Source of the DNA: Bemisia tabaci
Taxonomy: Eukaryota > Arthropoda > Insecta > Hemiptera > Aleyrodidae
Assembly: GCF_918797505.1 (NCBI RefSeq)
Contig: NC_092799.1
Coordinates: 27,466,382 to 27,530,381, forward strand
Length of the DNA: 64,000 nucleotides
Reading direction: 5' to 3'
This document shows, one piece after another, positions 21,091 to 32,749 of the stretch. Position 1 is the first letter of the stretch. Each line of letters begins with the position of its first letter. The translations under genes were made by a program, and so were the position numbers. The notes under the pieces were generated by a model, which worked only from the letters and a program-made list of their open reading frames with translations, ran no database searches and was not told the origin of the DNA.

Positions 21091-22320
21091 CATGATGAGA
21101 TATTCAACGAAATCCATTACAAAACCAAACTCAGGAAAGCGCCCGGCTTTGATTTAATTTCGGGGATTATTGTAAAAGAGCTGCTCGCTGTTGTAATCAA
21201 GAAATTGGTTAAAATTTACAACGCGGTCATCAGGCTGAAATATGTCCCCCCCCCCCCAATGAAAGAAAGCCGAAATCATTGTTATTCTGAAAAGTGGCAA
21301 GCCGGCATCAGATCCTGCCTCTTATCGTCCAATCTCTTTACTTCCTGTTCTAGGAAAACTTTTTGAAAAATTATATATAAAAAGATTGGTTAAAATAGTA
21401 AACAAAAAAAACTTAATAATAAAAGAGCAATTTGGTTTCCGTGCAACACACAGCACAATTGAGCAATTGCATAGAATGACTTCCTTTTTTATGAAGGCCT
21501 TGGAGAGGGGACATTTCTTCAATGGCGTGTTCCATCACCCAGACGTTCGATAGAGTAAACCACCAGCGCCTTGTTGAGAAACTCGCGAAGGTGCTTCCTG
21601 GAAATCACACCAAGCTTTTAGCATCGTATCTAGCTGATAGACAATTTAGGGTGCGTTTCGAGGATGCATATTCCGAGTTTAAACCGATAAGGGCTGGCGT
21701 CCCTCAGGGATCTGTTCTATTGCCTTTGCTGTATAGCTTGTTCACAGCAGACATTCCAAAGCCCTAAGGAAACTTCGAGTTGGAGTATTCACAGACGATA
21801 CTTCGGTGTTTGCGAGTGCCCCAATTTACGAGGAAACCTCGGACTCGCTGCAGGTCAGCCTGGATGATATCCAGGAATGGACGAATGCTGACGGGTCCAA
21901 ATTAAATCCTAACAAGTCTGAAAATGTGGTTTTCACACTTAGGAACTATGTCCCCATTCCTCTAGTTCTAAATGGACAACCTATTCCACAGTCAAAAGCA
22001 GCCAGATATCTCGGTCTTATCATGGATTCGAAACTCAACTATAGCGAACATATAATTAGAAAAAAGAAACAAATTGAGCTCAAGTTACTTAAAATGTATT
22101 GGCTCAGCGGAAAAAAATCAAAACTTAGCTTAAATAATAAAATTTTACTTTACAAATCCATGATAAGACCGATCTGGGCATACGCCAGTCAGCTGTGGGC
22201 TTGCGCTGCCAATTCCAACATACGGAAGATGGAAACGGTCCAGAATAAAATTTTAAGACAAATAGCTAATGCTCCATGGTACATGAGGAACGACTATAGT
22301 AGATCTGAACTCTAGTGGCT
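21070..22320 (+). mobile_element. Jockey-like reverse transcriptase relic 2
   Basis: A second non-LTR RT in the same orientation, restarting at an earlier block: LRKAPGFDLISG, then SYRPISLLPVLGKLFEKL in another frame, 'EQFGFRATHST', 'FDRVNHQ', GVPQGSVLLPLLYSLF, then TDD in place of the usual ADD at the active site (about 21790), KLNPNKSE and ARYLGL. The frame changes several times and a poly-C run interrupts it at 21247. Restarting the RT blocks shows two different copies joined end to end. Inactive. Confidence 0.85.
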
Positions 22321-22394
22321 GCAGGAAGAGCAGTAGATTTACGATTTTTATTCTTGAAAGTTTCTCACCATTGTTATCGTATTTTTACCCCCCC

Positions 22395-22630
22395 CCCCCA
22401 ATACATCGAGCGGCCATCTCCTATACGTGTGTTCCTTCTTTCCTTAGAATATTAGGATACATTCTAGAGGTAGGTGACCAATCATTAGAGTGATAGGGCT
22501 CTTACATCCCCCCCCTAGACCATCTCCCTTCTCTAGGACTACCCTATCTGGTGGATACTTACGCCCCCATCTGCGACCATCCCCCTACGTGTTCAGCTGC
22601 TTGGCCCGAGAGCTGAGCGCGTTATAAGAC
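22395..22630. repeat. Dispersed repeat, partner at 31437-31657
   Basis: About 230 bp shared at high similarity: 'gtgttcctt.tttcc.tag', 'gaggtaggtgacca', 'agggctcttacatcccccc', 'acgtgttcagctgcttggcc'. It is preceded by a C-run (22387-22397). It may be an LTR or other non-coding repeat; no termini resolved. Confidence 0.75.
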
Positions 22631-23512
22631 TCGTTGGACATAAAATCCCTGGCGACCTCTGAGGTTTGAAAAAGCTTTTTCCAGATACTCTTTTACTTTT
22701 ATACTAACGGGATCTGTGTATTCCCTCTCTAGGAGGAAGTCCCATAACAGATGCGTAGGATCTGAATGTCCTAATTCGTCAAATTCATTATTCCTCGCCA
22801 GAATGGTAAGGTCACGAATCAACGGGCATACACAATGCAGCATTGGAACCGTAGCGTTGAAAAAAAATACAACTGCTCACAATAACGAAACACGAATGGA
22901 ACTGGACTGAGCGTTTTTGCAGGCACAGACTTCCTTCGATAAGCAGACGAGCAGGGCCTCCGTATTCTTTTTCTTCGGGGCGGGAGTAGCTGCAGGTGGA
23001 GCGTAGAGTAGTCCCTTTATACTGAGAATCAAGACAATAGCATATTTCTTGAAAAATTTGCCAAAAAAATATCTGTGCACATTTCTGCTTTTGATAACTT
23101 ACACCTATAAAAGTACATAATGATCCAAAAAGTGGTGAATTTTACCAGTCAGGCAACAAGGGGTGAAATATGGGAGCATAAATAAATCCTTGTTTATAAA
23201 ATTGAAAGAAATCCGTGTGACCATCTACAGGAAAAGGCACATTGATCCAAGAGAAAACTTTTCCACACGAATTTGAAGCAGAAGTAAATAAATTCTGATT
23301 CGCAACCGACCCGACCGAGTAGCCAGCCGCCCGGGCCCTTGCACGGGGCGGCCTTGCGGCCGACGAGGAGAAGGGGAGGAGAAATGCGTGCGACCGGTTT
23401 TTTTCGGGCTCACGGGCCGAAACCTCCCTGCGGAGCAGTCTGTCGCAGTCCCACTTTGACCGCTAGCACGACGTGGTGGCAGAACGCCGAACATTTTTCT
23501 GAAGATCCACCT
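22631..23512. other. Intergenic with GC-rich patch
   Basis: A 73-codon minus-strand frame (22622-22843) has no recognised domain. A strongly GC-rich patch at 23310-23490 differs from its surroundings and may be a piece of a mobile element. Confidence 0.35.
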
Positions 23513-23556
23513 TGACGCGCCTTATGAACACATTGTGTTGAAGTTCACTGTTTTTT
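23513..23556 (+). promoter_or_regulatory. Promoter-like sequence upstream of the JmjC gene
   Basis: Sequence 'tgacgcgccttatgaacaca', then 'ttgtgttgaagttcact', is nearly identical to 45075-45118, where the first part reads TTATAAA instead of TTATGAA. It includes a palindrome AACACA/TGTGTT. It lies about 200-245 bp before the JmjC ATG and may be the core promoter or a fragment of the element that carried the gene. Confidence 0.35.
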
Positions 23557-23758
23557 TTCTCTTCAAACGTTGTCTTTTGTCCGCGTGCTTCTATCACTCG
23601 CTTCTACGGCTGCGTATGTCACTATACGAAGACTGAAAGTTACTCGCTCCAGTTCCAGTTCCAGGCATCCAGTTCAACGTAGGCAAGTGTTGCTGTTCGA
23701 TACAATATTATTTTTCATTCCGTATCCGTATCGTCGTCTCGTGTTTACACCTACCGCA

Positions 23759-25252
23759 ATGAATAATTTCATGGAGATGAAAAACATGGACTTTAAAGCT
23801 TTCATGAAGTTCGCTACTACGTCTTCGTCTTCTTTGAAATCTTTCGAGCAATACAATTCTATCGCTGCCGTCGGTAGAAACGTTTACTCCGTTCCCGATC
23901 AAGAAAAAGATGTTATTTTATCCGATTGTTTCAAGCGTAACGATAGTGTTCTCATGGAATGTAAAAAATTAAAATTATATCCTTTTTCCGATTCTTTAAA
24001 CAAATTTGATTTTTTTTTCGAAATTGATAAAATTAATTTTCCTTCTAAAAGCAAGGATATCGTTACAGTCAATCAGCAGATTTTTAATAGATTGAAGAAA
24101 ACACATTTTTCCGTCATAAACGATAATTTTAATAATAGTTTTGAGCGAACGTTCGATTCTTTACCGGATTTATTTTCTGGAGGAAGATGTGTTTATTATT
24201 GTTACAATTTAAAATTGAACAATTTGGTTCCCAGCCGTCTGGAGGATCATTTGCGATCGTTGAACAAATTTAAACTTTGTAGCAATAATATAGATACTTC
24301 TAACAATCCCTTCCTAGGCATTTGCGAAGGGATCAATACCGCTATGTTTTATGTATCAAGTCAAGGCTCTTTCAGTGAGATGCATGTCGAAAACAACGAT
24401 TTAGAATCGTTTAATTTCGTTCATTTTAATTTGGTCGGTGATCGTGACAAACCTTCCAAACTGTGGTTGTTCGTTCGGGATAAACAAAGATTAATCGAAA
24501 GAATCGTTGCCGATTCCGAAATTTTCAATTTGAATCTTGAAAATAGTAAAAATTTATTTAATCATAAAAACATTTATGTTACTCCTAGTTATCTAAAGAA
24601 AGTCGGTGTTGCGTACGATTCTCTCGTTCAGTATCCTGGTGATATCGTTTACGTTAAACCGGGCGTATTTCATCAGGTGCTCAATTTGAACGCAAATTTT
24701 GCGGAGGCTATAAATTTCGGTTCCGATCTGTGGAACGTCATGGCCAAAAATATCGTCAGTTGTGGTTGTAAGTACGATAAATTGACTAATGTACAGTACA
24801 ATATCGCTAGAATCCATTCTGTCAAATCGAGAAGTTTTAAAGTCCATGATTGTCCTTTTGAAAATTGTGATTTTTACACGGTCAATTTGAACAACTTGAC
24901 GAATCATTATAAAGAAAATCACGAAAATATTACTAATAAACAAATTTTAGCTATGAAAGGTAGGAAACTTCGCAATAAATCCGAGAAGTTTTGTCGATTT
25001 TGTCGCATTAACGTCAGCAATTATTATTCTCATGTAAAGAGTCGAAAACACAAAGAAAAGATCATCGACAATCCAGATGTGTGTGATGACCCGGCGATCG
25101 ATCGTAACCGTCAAGACAATATTGCCGATCGTCGCGTCAATAGAAATCGAAAGTTTTGCGACGAATGTAATATATTTGTCAGTAATATTTATTCTCACGT
25201 CAAAAGTAAGAAACATATGGATAACATTTTCATTTTTTGTGAAAAAAATTGA
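23759..25252 (+). CDS. JmjC-domain (KDM4-like) protein with C-terminal zinc fingers, 497 aa
   Basis: Intronless; the open frame begins upstream at 23570 with TTG, and the first ATG at 23759 is chosen. A JmjC-type double-stranded beta-helix spans about residues 190-340. The iron ligands appear as His209-x-Glu211 (MHVENNDLESF) and His305 (FHQVLN), with the intervening 'PSYLKKVGVAYDSLVQ' and PGDIVYVKPG strings resembling KDM4. A CGC pair at 335-337 matches the position of the KDM4 structural zinc cysteines. Then come a C2H2 finger (Cys365, Cys370, His383, His388) and two near-duplicate U1/matrin-type fingers (from Cys412 and about residue 466; SHVKSRKHKE and SHVKSKKHMD). Family role: Fe(II)/2-oxoglutarate lysine demethylation in chromatin. 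The lack of introns, the absence of PHD/Tudor domains and the TE-rich context suggest a retrocopy or transposon-borne gene. Confidence 0.8.
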   Translation: MNNFMEMKNMDFKAFMKFATTSSSSLKSFEQYNSIAAVGRNVYSVPDQEKDVILSDCFKRNDSVLMECKKLKLYPFSDSLNKFDFFFEIDKINFPSKSKDIVTVNQQIFNRLKKTHFSVINDNFNNSFERTFDSLPDLFSGGRCVYYCYNLKLNNLVPSRLEDHLRSLNKFKLCSNNIDTSNNPFLGICEGINTAMFYVSSQGSFSEMHVENNDLESFNFVHFNLVGDRDKPSKLWLFVRDKQRLIERIVADSEIFNLNLENSKNLFNHKNIYVTPSYLKKVGVAYDSLVQYPGDIVYVKPGVFHQVLNLNANFAEAINFGSDLWNVMAKNIVSCGCKYDKLTNVQYNIARIHSVKSRSFKVHDCPFENCDFYTVNLNNLTNHYKENHENITNKQILAMKGRKLRNKSEKFCRFCRINVSNYYSHVKSRKHKEKIIDNPDVCDDPAIDRNRQDNIADRRVNRNRKFCDECNIFVSNIYSHVKSKKHMDNIFIFCEKN

Positions 25253-25441
25253 GCATTACAATTTCGTCTTCGGCGGCTGCGTCTTCCACGCCTTCCTTGC
25301 TGAGAGAATGTAAAGCCTTTATGTATATATATTTATATGCGTATTTGATTGAAAAAAGTGTGTGTTTACTTAATTCCTTTACGATGCAGATACAGAAAAA
25401 GAAAATTTAGTCTTTTATGAATTAATATTTTATAAAAAATA

Positions 25442-26351
25442 CGAGGGCGGTTCAAGAAAGACTGGGACTGGGCCTACCAGACTGCCGATAAGTGAAGATA
25501 ACTGCATCACCGATAAGGCAGGTGATGAGTCATCTGATTGTGAGTTTACAGACCAAAATGCATGAAATTATCAGTATTAGATCGCTCGTGACAGTGGTTT
25601 GTTTGCTAGAGTAAAGATTTTCGCCTCTAAATTTTCGCGATGTCGAAATAATTACGTGAGCAACGATACGCATTAAAGTGTTCGCCTCGAGAAAACGGCC
25701 ACGGAGATCTACGCAGATCTTAAGAAACCTTTCGGGGACTCAGTTATGGGTCGTAGTTCATGTTTCCGGTGGTTCGATTGTTTTAAAAAGGGCCGAAATG
25801 AGTGCGAATTGCAAGGAGGTCCTGGTGCCCCCACAACCGTGATTTTACTGAGGTCGTTGCAATCAATACTGCAGGTGTAATTATGCAAACTGATTACCGC
25901 ACTACAGTTCAACAACTAGCTAATTATTTGTCTACATCTGTTGGGAGTGCTCATACGATTTTACAAGATCATTTGAATTTAACACAGATTTGACAGCGAA
26001 GGGCACCAGGATCTCCTTACAGTTCGTATTCATTTGGGCCCTTTCTAGAACCACTAAACCATTAAGAACACGATCTCCAGTTCATAACTGAGCACCCAAA
26101 AGCTTTTTTGAGATCTACGAAAGTCTCCAAATTTTAATGTGTATTGCTGCTCACGTAATTCCGACATCGCGAAAGTTTAGAGGCGAAAATCTTTACTCTA
26201 CGCAAACAAACCACTGTCTCGAGCAATCTAATACTGATAATTTCATGCAGTTTGGTCTGTAAACTCACAATCAGATGCCTCATCACCTGCCTTATCGATG
26301 ATGATGATATCTTCACTTATCGGTAGTCTGGCAGGTCCAGTCCCAGTCTTT
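25442..26351 (+). mobile_element. Truncated mariner-family element with ~215-bp TIRs
   Basis: Starts at a TA (25440-25441) with CGAGGGCGGTTCAAGAAAG. The left arm (25442-25655) is the reverse complement of the right arm (about 26137-26351) over some 215 bp. Between the arms, 25691-25991 encodes the N-terminal HTH part of a mariner-type transposase (KTATEIYADLKKPFGDSVMG, 'SCFRWFDCFKKGR'), with one frameshift into 'TVQQLANYLSTSVGSAHTIL'. The DDD catalytic half is deleted. The last 11 bp of the right TIR ('tcgccctcgta') are missing here but present in the copy at 31790. Non-autonomous. Confidence 0.85.
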
Positions 26352-26355
26352 ATTG

Positions 26356-26530
26356 AATGTAACATTTTAGACCTTTTAGACCAACGTCTAAAAGGTCTAA
26401 AATATTAAAAACGAAGGAGTTTTCTCAAAAATGTTTCAATTTTCTTCTATCGATTTTTATCCTTTCTATCGCATTTTCTTCTTTCTATGGATTTTTTTTT
26501 TTAAAATTGGAAAAAAGTTAAAAAAAATAT
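26356..26530. repeat. Hairpin-containing repeat, copy 1
   Basis: Begins just after the mariner right arm. Contains a perfect inverted repeat of 18-bp arms around a 4-bp CAAC loop (ATTTTAGACCTTTTAGAC as left arm), then 'atattaaaaacgaag.agtt' and a T-rich stretch. Recurs at 31802-31990 and 32344-32530. Confidence 0.85.
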
Positions 26531-27667
26531 TCGTAAAAAATTTTTTTCCCCCAAATAATTACATCTTTTTCTCCGCACACACTCTGTTCAAATTTAAATT
26601 TTCTTTTATTATTCTTTATTCGTTTTTTACCCCGGTCTTAGTATTCACATCTTAATATTCGCATAAATACCTCTCATGATTTCTTCTTAACACTGATCTT
26701 AGTTAATCACATACGGTCGCGTGGGTTAGCTAATCTCATGTTATTTGCCTTTGCATAAACTTTGCAGAGATAAATAATCCATTAAGAGGAATCATAGAAA
26801 AATTGCTCAATTGTAACGCATTAAGCTAGTAATCCCCTTATTTAGATTTCATTTCTCCCTTAAAGTTTGTTTGATAATCGACCATTATTTTTATTTAAAT
26901 TTTTCACTTACCCGAGAAAATAAATTTTCTCAATGTGTTTCCCTCACATTTTGTTACTTTTATTTATTCTTATGCCTCGAACGTGCAAATTAAATGAATT
27001 TACATCAACTATTGTAAAGCACGAATCATGCTCACTAAGTATTAGAATTAAAAAGGTTAAGGGTAGTATGCAGAAAAAAAAAGATATTTTTTTTTAGGAG
27101 GCCACTCATTACGCCTGAGCAACAGTTTCCAAACAACATGGAAATTTCATCAACCCCACCCCCCCCCCCCCCCACACACACAGAAATTAGGGACGATCCA
27201 ATGGTCGTCGTAGGGATCATACCCATCAACGGTCATCTACCTTCAGAACACCGCAAATTTTCCTTCATTTGGGACTCCGAAGCGCTGCTTTACAACAGAA
27301 CTTACAAAAACGCGCCTCTGGGACCTAAATGAAGAAAAATAACCATTTACGACACTTGTTTTTCTTCTTGCAAGACACGGCAACATAAATTAAGGCTCCT
27401 AAAATGCTAGATTTCTGAGATACAGAAGAAACGAAAATCAGCATCCTGTAAAAACGAGCTTTCAAAGATTACACGTATCCAGACGTGAATATAATTCACG
27501 AAGCCCTAAGACTTGCCACTCACCTTAGGAAAACTTTGTGTAGTATATTCAAACTGGTTCTGTTTCTTCTTTAATTTAAATTAAGAGCCGTGGGGGACGC
27601 CTGCTACTGTAAATGTACTTTACGCATTAGACATAGAATGTATTATAGTGATAAAATAAATCGCGAG
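26531..27667. other. AT-rich intergenic
   Basis: Mostly AT-rich. A C-run followed by (CA)n at 27160-27181 sits inside a 64-codon frame that I do not call. No recognised gene. Confidence 0.4.
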
Positions 27668-27880
27668 CGCCAAGGAGGAGCCGGCGCGATTACAGTGTTC
27701 CCAAAATGATGCAGCTTTTTATATTTACAACAATATTAAAAATTACTCACTACTTCTCACTTAAAATTACTTAGTTCAAGACAGAAGTCAATTGTACTTG
27801 CCATTTCTCGAAATTCCTATGACGACAAATCAGAAAAGGCAGCATTTTGACAACACTGTAATTGCGATGGCTCCTACTTG
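27668..27880. mobile_element. MITE, family 1 copy 1
   Basis: About 213 bp with imperfect terminal inverted repeats: 'ggaggagccggcgcgattac', 'agtgtt..caaaatg' on the left; 'cattttgacaacactgtaat', 'tgcgatggctcctacttgcc' on the right. A related pair lies at 33806-34037. No coding capacity. Confidence 0.65.
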
Positions 27881-30480
27881 CCACATACGATTAGAAATAA
27901 ATTTAGGCATTAGAAATAAGATGTAAATAACTTTGAGTAACTGCAAGTTTAGAAAATTGCAGCTCTCAAAGATAAATCATATGATTTTAGATCGATATCA
28001 TAACACACTTTTAGTGAGTTAAGAATTGATGACAGTAAGTCAGAAAACGAGTAGAAATAAGTAAATTAATGAAAAATATTAGCGCCGCTTAGCGCATAAA
28101 ACCAAGATTTTTTTTTCATTTATTTCAATCTAGCGCTATTTAAGCCTTGGAATCTAATAGAAATTGTTAAATAATTGTCTCACAGCCTCGTTGATAGCTT
28201 TGAACAGTAAAATAGTAGATTAGAACAGAAAGTTATAAATCTGAAAACCAGTAGTTCAGTAATTCAGTAGTTCATAAGGTCAGTAATTCAGTAATTTCCC
28301 ATGATGTAGATCGCATGATTTGCTGACGTGTCGCATGATTTGAGACATTTCTTAATCCATACTAAATGCACCATATTAGCGCCGTTTAGGCGCATCGTAA
28401 AACTTTAAGCGCATGTAAGCGACATGATCGCTACAACTAGTAGAAGAATTTACTTATTACGATAGTACAGTCTTGCATGTAGCAAGAACCTTGTACAGGG
28501 TAATTCTTTTTCCTTTTTATTAAAAAAAAACTAACTCTTTCAGATGAGAGAAGAATTATCCATTTTCTTCCCCTTCTCTCTTGTTATAGGCCTTGTAAAT
28601 AGTTTTGCACTTATGCTTTTAACTTTGAATGCACTTACCAGCAAATCACCAGTAAATTATAAATGCATACACTCATTGTATATGCATAACTTATGCGAGA
28701 AATCTCGGCAAAATAGACCGAAACTAAGAAAATATTACCCAACATTGTAAATAGTATGTAAATTAAAACATTAAAAACCCTACGGAAATTACTCAGCCAC
28801 TCAAATTCAGCGTGCGGGAAATTACAGAGCTTCCGGCAGTCGGACCGATGGACCCCATAGAGCAAAAGGATTGAAGAAACATGGACACCGCTACCGACAA
28901 CGCCTTAGCGCGGAAGGGATCCTACCTGCCCCTCTCTCCCTCACAACTCCATTACCACAAGTTTTAGAGCGAAGCAGCTCATCGCGCCCTGACGAGCTCG
29001 AATACTCGAGCGCGACCAAAAACGTGGAAAAAAACTACATTTCCAAAACAGTCGGCAACACCGCAAAATCGCCAATTTGAATAAAAAACCAAACAGGGCG
29101 ACTTAGGTTGCATTTACGTCAGATTTTTTCCACCACAATTTGCAGCCCCGACGACACACCAAATCAGTCTCTGCGGCACTCAGTCCATGTGGAAATCTGA
29201 CCAACACGAAGATGTGGACACTAGGTTATCCAGCCACAATTGACAACTCCGTCGAATCGCCCAACGATCTATGCAGCACTTACAACGTATAGAAACCCGC
29301 GATGCGAATATGGATACAGAAACCTGAATCTCTTTCTCATGCCAACAACTGGCAACATCTCTGGGCTACCAAATTGATTTCTACGACAGCAATGGGCGGA
29401 GATCTGCAGGAGAAAATAGCATTTTTTTTTATGGGGCAAAATCATCTATATTAAGCCCACCTTTTTTTTATTCTTGCTACTTGCGATTACACTGCACAAA
29501 ATCGCAAACTGAGGTCGGGGAGATCGCGAAAAATCTTTATTTTTTGAGTAAATCCATTACATCACTGCTCAAGCCTTTATTTTCCGAAAAAGCTAAAAAT
29601 CAAACCGACCTCAGGATCTCCAGAAAATTCCCTTCACCTCGCCCCACGCTGACAGCCACGCACAACGACCTGTCACGTACCAACCAACCACAAAATTGTC
29701 ACCCAAATCGCCAGAGGCCACTTGACAACACCGCTCAAAAACGCAGGACTAGGAATCTTAGAGGGAAAACACGTTGCAACTCCCGCGGCGCCTCCAAAGA
29801 AATTCAACCCAAAAGCTCTACTCACGGTCCGACACAACTCCACAGGACTGCAAACGGCCCTCAGCCACACGGGGTTCCAGGGCACACGCCCCACCCCCCA
29901 TGACTCTGCTTCCAGGGGCCCCAGGGCGAACGCCCCCCCCCCCCCGCCGACGCAATTTGAGTGAAATGAGTAACGAACAATAACTTAAGGTGTACATACA
30001 TACTTAGGAATAAAATATTTTTTTGCACAGTAAAAACCACGTAACCTGTCAAACTTCAATCATTGCCAAAAGTTCACTCGCCGAACAACGCTCAGCTGTT
30101 CGAGACACCCGATACGAAGAGAAGCCTCCCACCCTCTGGCCCCGCGCCGAGTGTCAGTGACTTTTTCGTCAGCTGCTGCTCTCTTCGCACAGCACCAGCG
30201 ACAACGTCCGAGCATTGACCGGCGTCAAATTTCAGAAAACACGTGTACCTACGGTGTATCTCGTAGTAGCATCCTATGAGCATTCATTCATTAGATTAGC
30301 TAAACTGCAGACTTTTCTTGTATAGTTAAATCCTTAAGATAAAACACTAAAAATAATTATGTACAAAAATTGAACCAAGATAATGATTGAACAAAATTAG
30401 ATTTAAGGATGGCAGTAGCAGGAAAATGATTTCTGGCAGGGCAGGCATGACGGCAAGGTCACCAAAATTTTCTTTTCTAT
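27881..30480. other. Intergenic, repeat-derived
   Basis: AT-rich to about 28860, with two copies of 'attagcgccg.tta.gcgca' (28079 and 28375). From 28860 to 30480 it becomes C/A-rich with overlapping open frames in all phases, a C-run at 29932 and no recognisable motif. Probably decayed repeats; no gene called. Confidence 0.35.
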
Positions 30481-31440
30481 CTCTCCCCTAAACAGCAGAT
30501 TTCCCAAGCGCACAAGTTCCGTGACCCCACCGACGCCGGCCGCGATGCCAGCGCGGTGCTTCCAAGACGCCCGGCCTTCCTGTGACCCACTACGGATAAT
30601 GAGGTCATTATCCTGTGTCGTTGTAGGGGGAGTATAACGGAATAATGAAGCACCGCGTCTTGGAAGCCTTGGGCTGGGATCGCTCCCGGAAAATCAGTCG
30701 AGCCACGAGGTTTTTCATGACACAGCTTGTCACATCCGTCAGTGACATCGCTCGGTGACATCACCAGACACAGCCTTGTCAGATAGCCCGAGGAATCCCT
30801 CAATTGCGTATACCCCAGTCTCGGGCGCCGGGCGACCAAGGTCCACGGGATGGCAACCTAACCTGTTGCTTTCCGAGGATTTTGGAGTCCTGGCGGATAT
30901 GACATGCGTGATCAGGGGATTTTGGCGAGCTAACCGTGGGAAACGACGCCAAGTTAGCAGGCCTGGAGACCCACGAGGAGCCCTCTGAAATCCCCTGAAT
31001 TCAGTCGTTTCGCCACCTTTGCCAGCGGCTCCTCGCGGATTCCCGACTTCGCGTCTCTACCCCTAGTCAAGTCCGCGAGTATCCGTCGGTCGGGAGTTTG
31101 GTCCTACGGTCCGTCGCCGACCCCTCTTTTGCCCCAGCGGCCTTTCACTTTCTTCCCGAGCCTTTGGCTCCTCAAATCGCCCCGTCCCGCGTCTCTACCC
31201 GGAAACTGAGCCTTTGAGTATCCCTCCCCTCGCCGAAAGTCCCCCCTGCGGCTGCATCCCCGACGGCTCTTCCTGCCTGGAAAACCTCCCCCCCCCTTGT
31301 AGTAGTGTGTTTCTGTGTGTACGGTCTGTGTGTATACCGTAGGAGTTGTACCTGTGTGGTTTTGTAAGATCGAGTTTTAGTAGTTGTTGCCTGTGTGGCA
31401 CTTGTTATTATTATACCGTTGTATATTACACCCCAATAAA
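30481..31440. repeat. GC-rich island, probably decayed element
   Basis: Nearly 1 kb distinctly GC-rich against an AT-rich background, ending in AATAAA at about 31435. A 13-bp inverted repeat (gcttccaagacgc at 30555; gcgtcttggaagc at 30656) lies within. Open frames occur on both strands without recognised domains. Confidence 0.35.
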
Positions 31441-31657
31441 AGAGTGGCCACCCCCTAGTTAATGTGTTCCTCCTTTCCCTAGGATACTAGGATACATTCC
31501 CGAGGTAGGTGACCATTTATTTAGAGTGACAGGGCTCTTACATCCCCCTAGATCTACCCCCCTTTTCTAAGTCTCTCTGTCTGGTGGATTTCGCCCCCAT
31601 CTGCAACCATCCCCTACGTGTTCAGCTGCTTGGCCTGAGAGCTGCGCACATTATAAG
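31437..31657. repeat. Dispersed repeat, partner at 22395-22630
   Basis: Second copy of the 'gaggtaggtgacca…acgtgttcagctgcttggcc' repeat. It joins directly to a mariner right-arm fragment at about 31653. Confidence 0.75.
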
Positions 31658-32690
31658 CAATCTAATACTGATAATTTCATGCAGTTTGGTCTGTAAACTC
31701 ACAATCAGATGCCTCATCACCTGCCTTATCGATGATGATGATATCTTCACTTATCGGCAGTCTGGCAGGTCCAGTCCCAGTCTTTATTGAATCGCCCTCG
31801 TATGTAACATTTTAGACCTTTTAGACCAACGTCTAAAAGGTCTAAAATATTAAAAACGAAGAAGTTTTCTCAAAAATGTTTCAATTTTCTTCTATCGATT
31901 TTTATCCTTTCTATCGCATTTTCTTCTTTCTATGGATTTTTTTTTAAAATTGGAAAAAAGTCAAAAAAATTTTCGTAAAAAATTTTTTTCTATGAGAAAT
32001 TTTTAAAAAAGAATAGACTAAATATCAGAAGATTTAAATATTTTTGACAAAGCCATTTCGTTTTTTCAAAAGTAGCGAAAATTCAATTGAATTTGAAGTT
32101 TCTTCAAAATTTTAATGTGTACTGTTGCTCGTAATTCCGACATCGCGAAAGTTTAGAGGCGAAAACCTTTACTCTACGCAAACAAACCACTGTCTCGAGT
32201 AATCTAATACTGATAATTTCATGCAGTTTGGTCTGTAAAATCACAATCAGATGCCTCATCGCCTGCCATATCGATGATGAAAATATCTTCACTTATCGGC
32301 AGTCAGGCAGGTCCAGTCCCAGTCTTTATTGAATCATCCTCGTATGTAACATTTTAGACCTTTTAGACCAACGTCTAAAAGGTCTAAAATATTAAAAACG
32401 AAGAAGTTTTCTCAAAAATGTTTCAATTTTCTTCTATCGATTTTTATCCTTTCTATCGCATTCTCTTCTTTCTATGGATTTTTTTTTAAAATTGGAAAAG
32501 AGTTAAAAAAAATTTTCGTGAAAAATTTTTTTCTATGAGAAATTTTTTAAAAAAGAATAGACTAAATATCAGAAGATTTAAATATTTTTGACAAAGCCAT
32601 TTCGTTTTTTTCAAAAGTAGCGATTATTCAATTGAATTCGAAGTTTCTTCAAAATTTTAATGTGTACTGTTGCTCACGTAATTCCGACTG
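31653..32690. repeat. 542-bp tandem repeat: mariner TIR plus hairpin sequence
   Basis: Mariner right arm (31653-31800, truncated at its start, and 32130-32340), then the hairpin repeat (31802 and 32344), then a shared AT-rich tail ('agaagatttaaatatttttg'). Equivalent points recur 542 bp apart: 'gtaacattttagacc' at 31803 and 32345, 'tgtgtactgttgctc' at about 32116 and 32660. The pre-TIR sequence 'attttaatgtgta.tgttgct' matches 26131 in the intact copy. Confidence 0.85.
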
Positions 32691-32749
32691 TGGAAAGGTG
32701 TATCGTAGAATTGCAGGAAAAATTGCATCGTGTGATAAAATCATCCCAA

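Noticed and set aside
29481..29983. Overlapping 140-, 80- and 69-codon frames
   Set aside because: The C/A-rich composition opens all three phases; none shows a motif and no phase is preferred.
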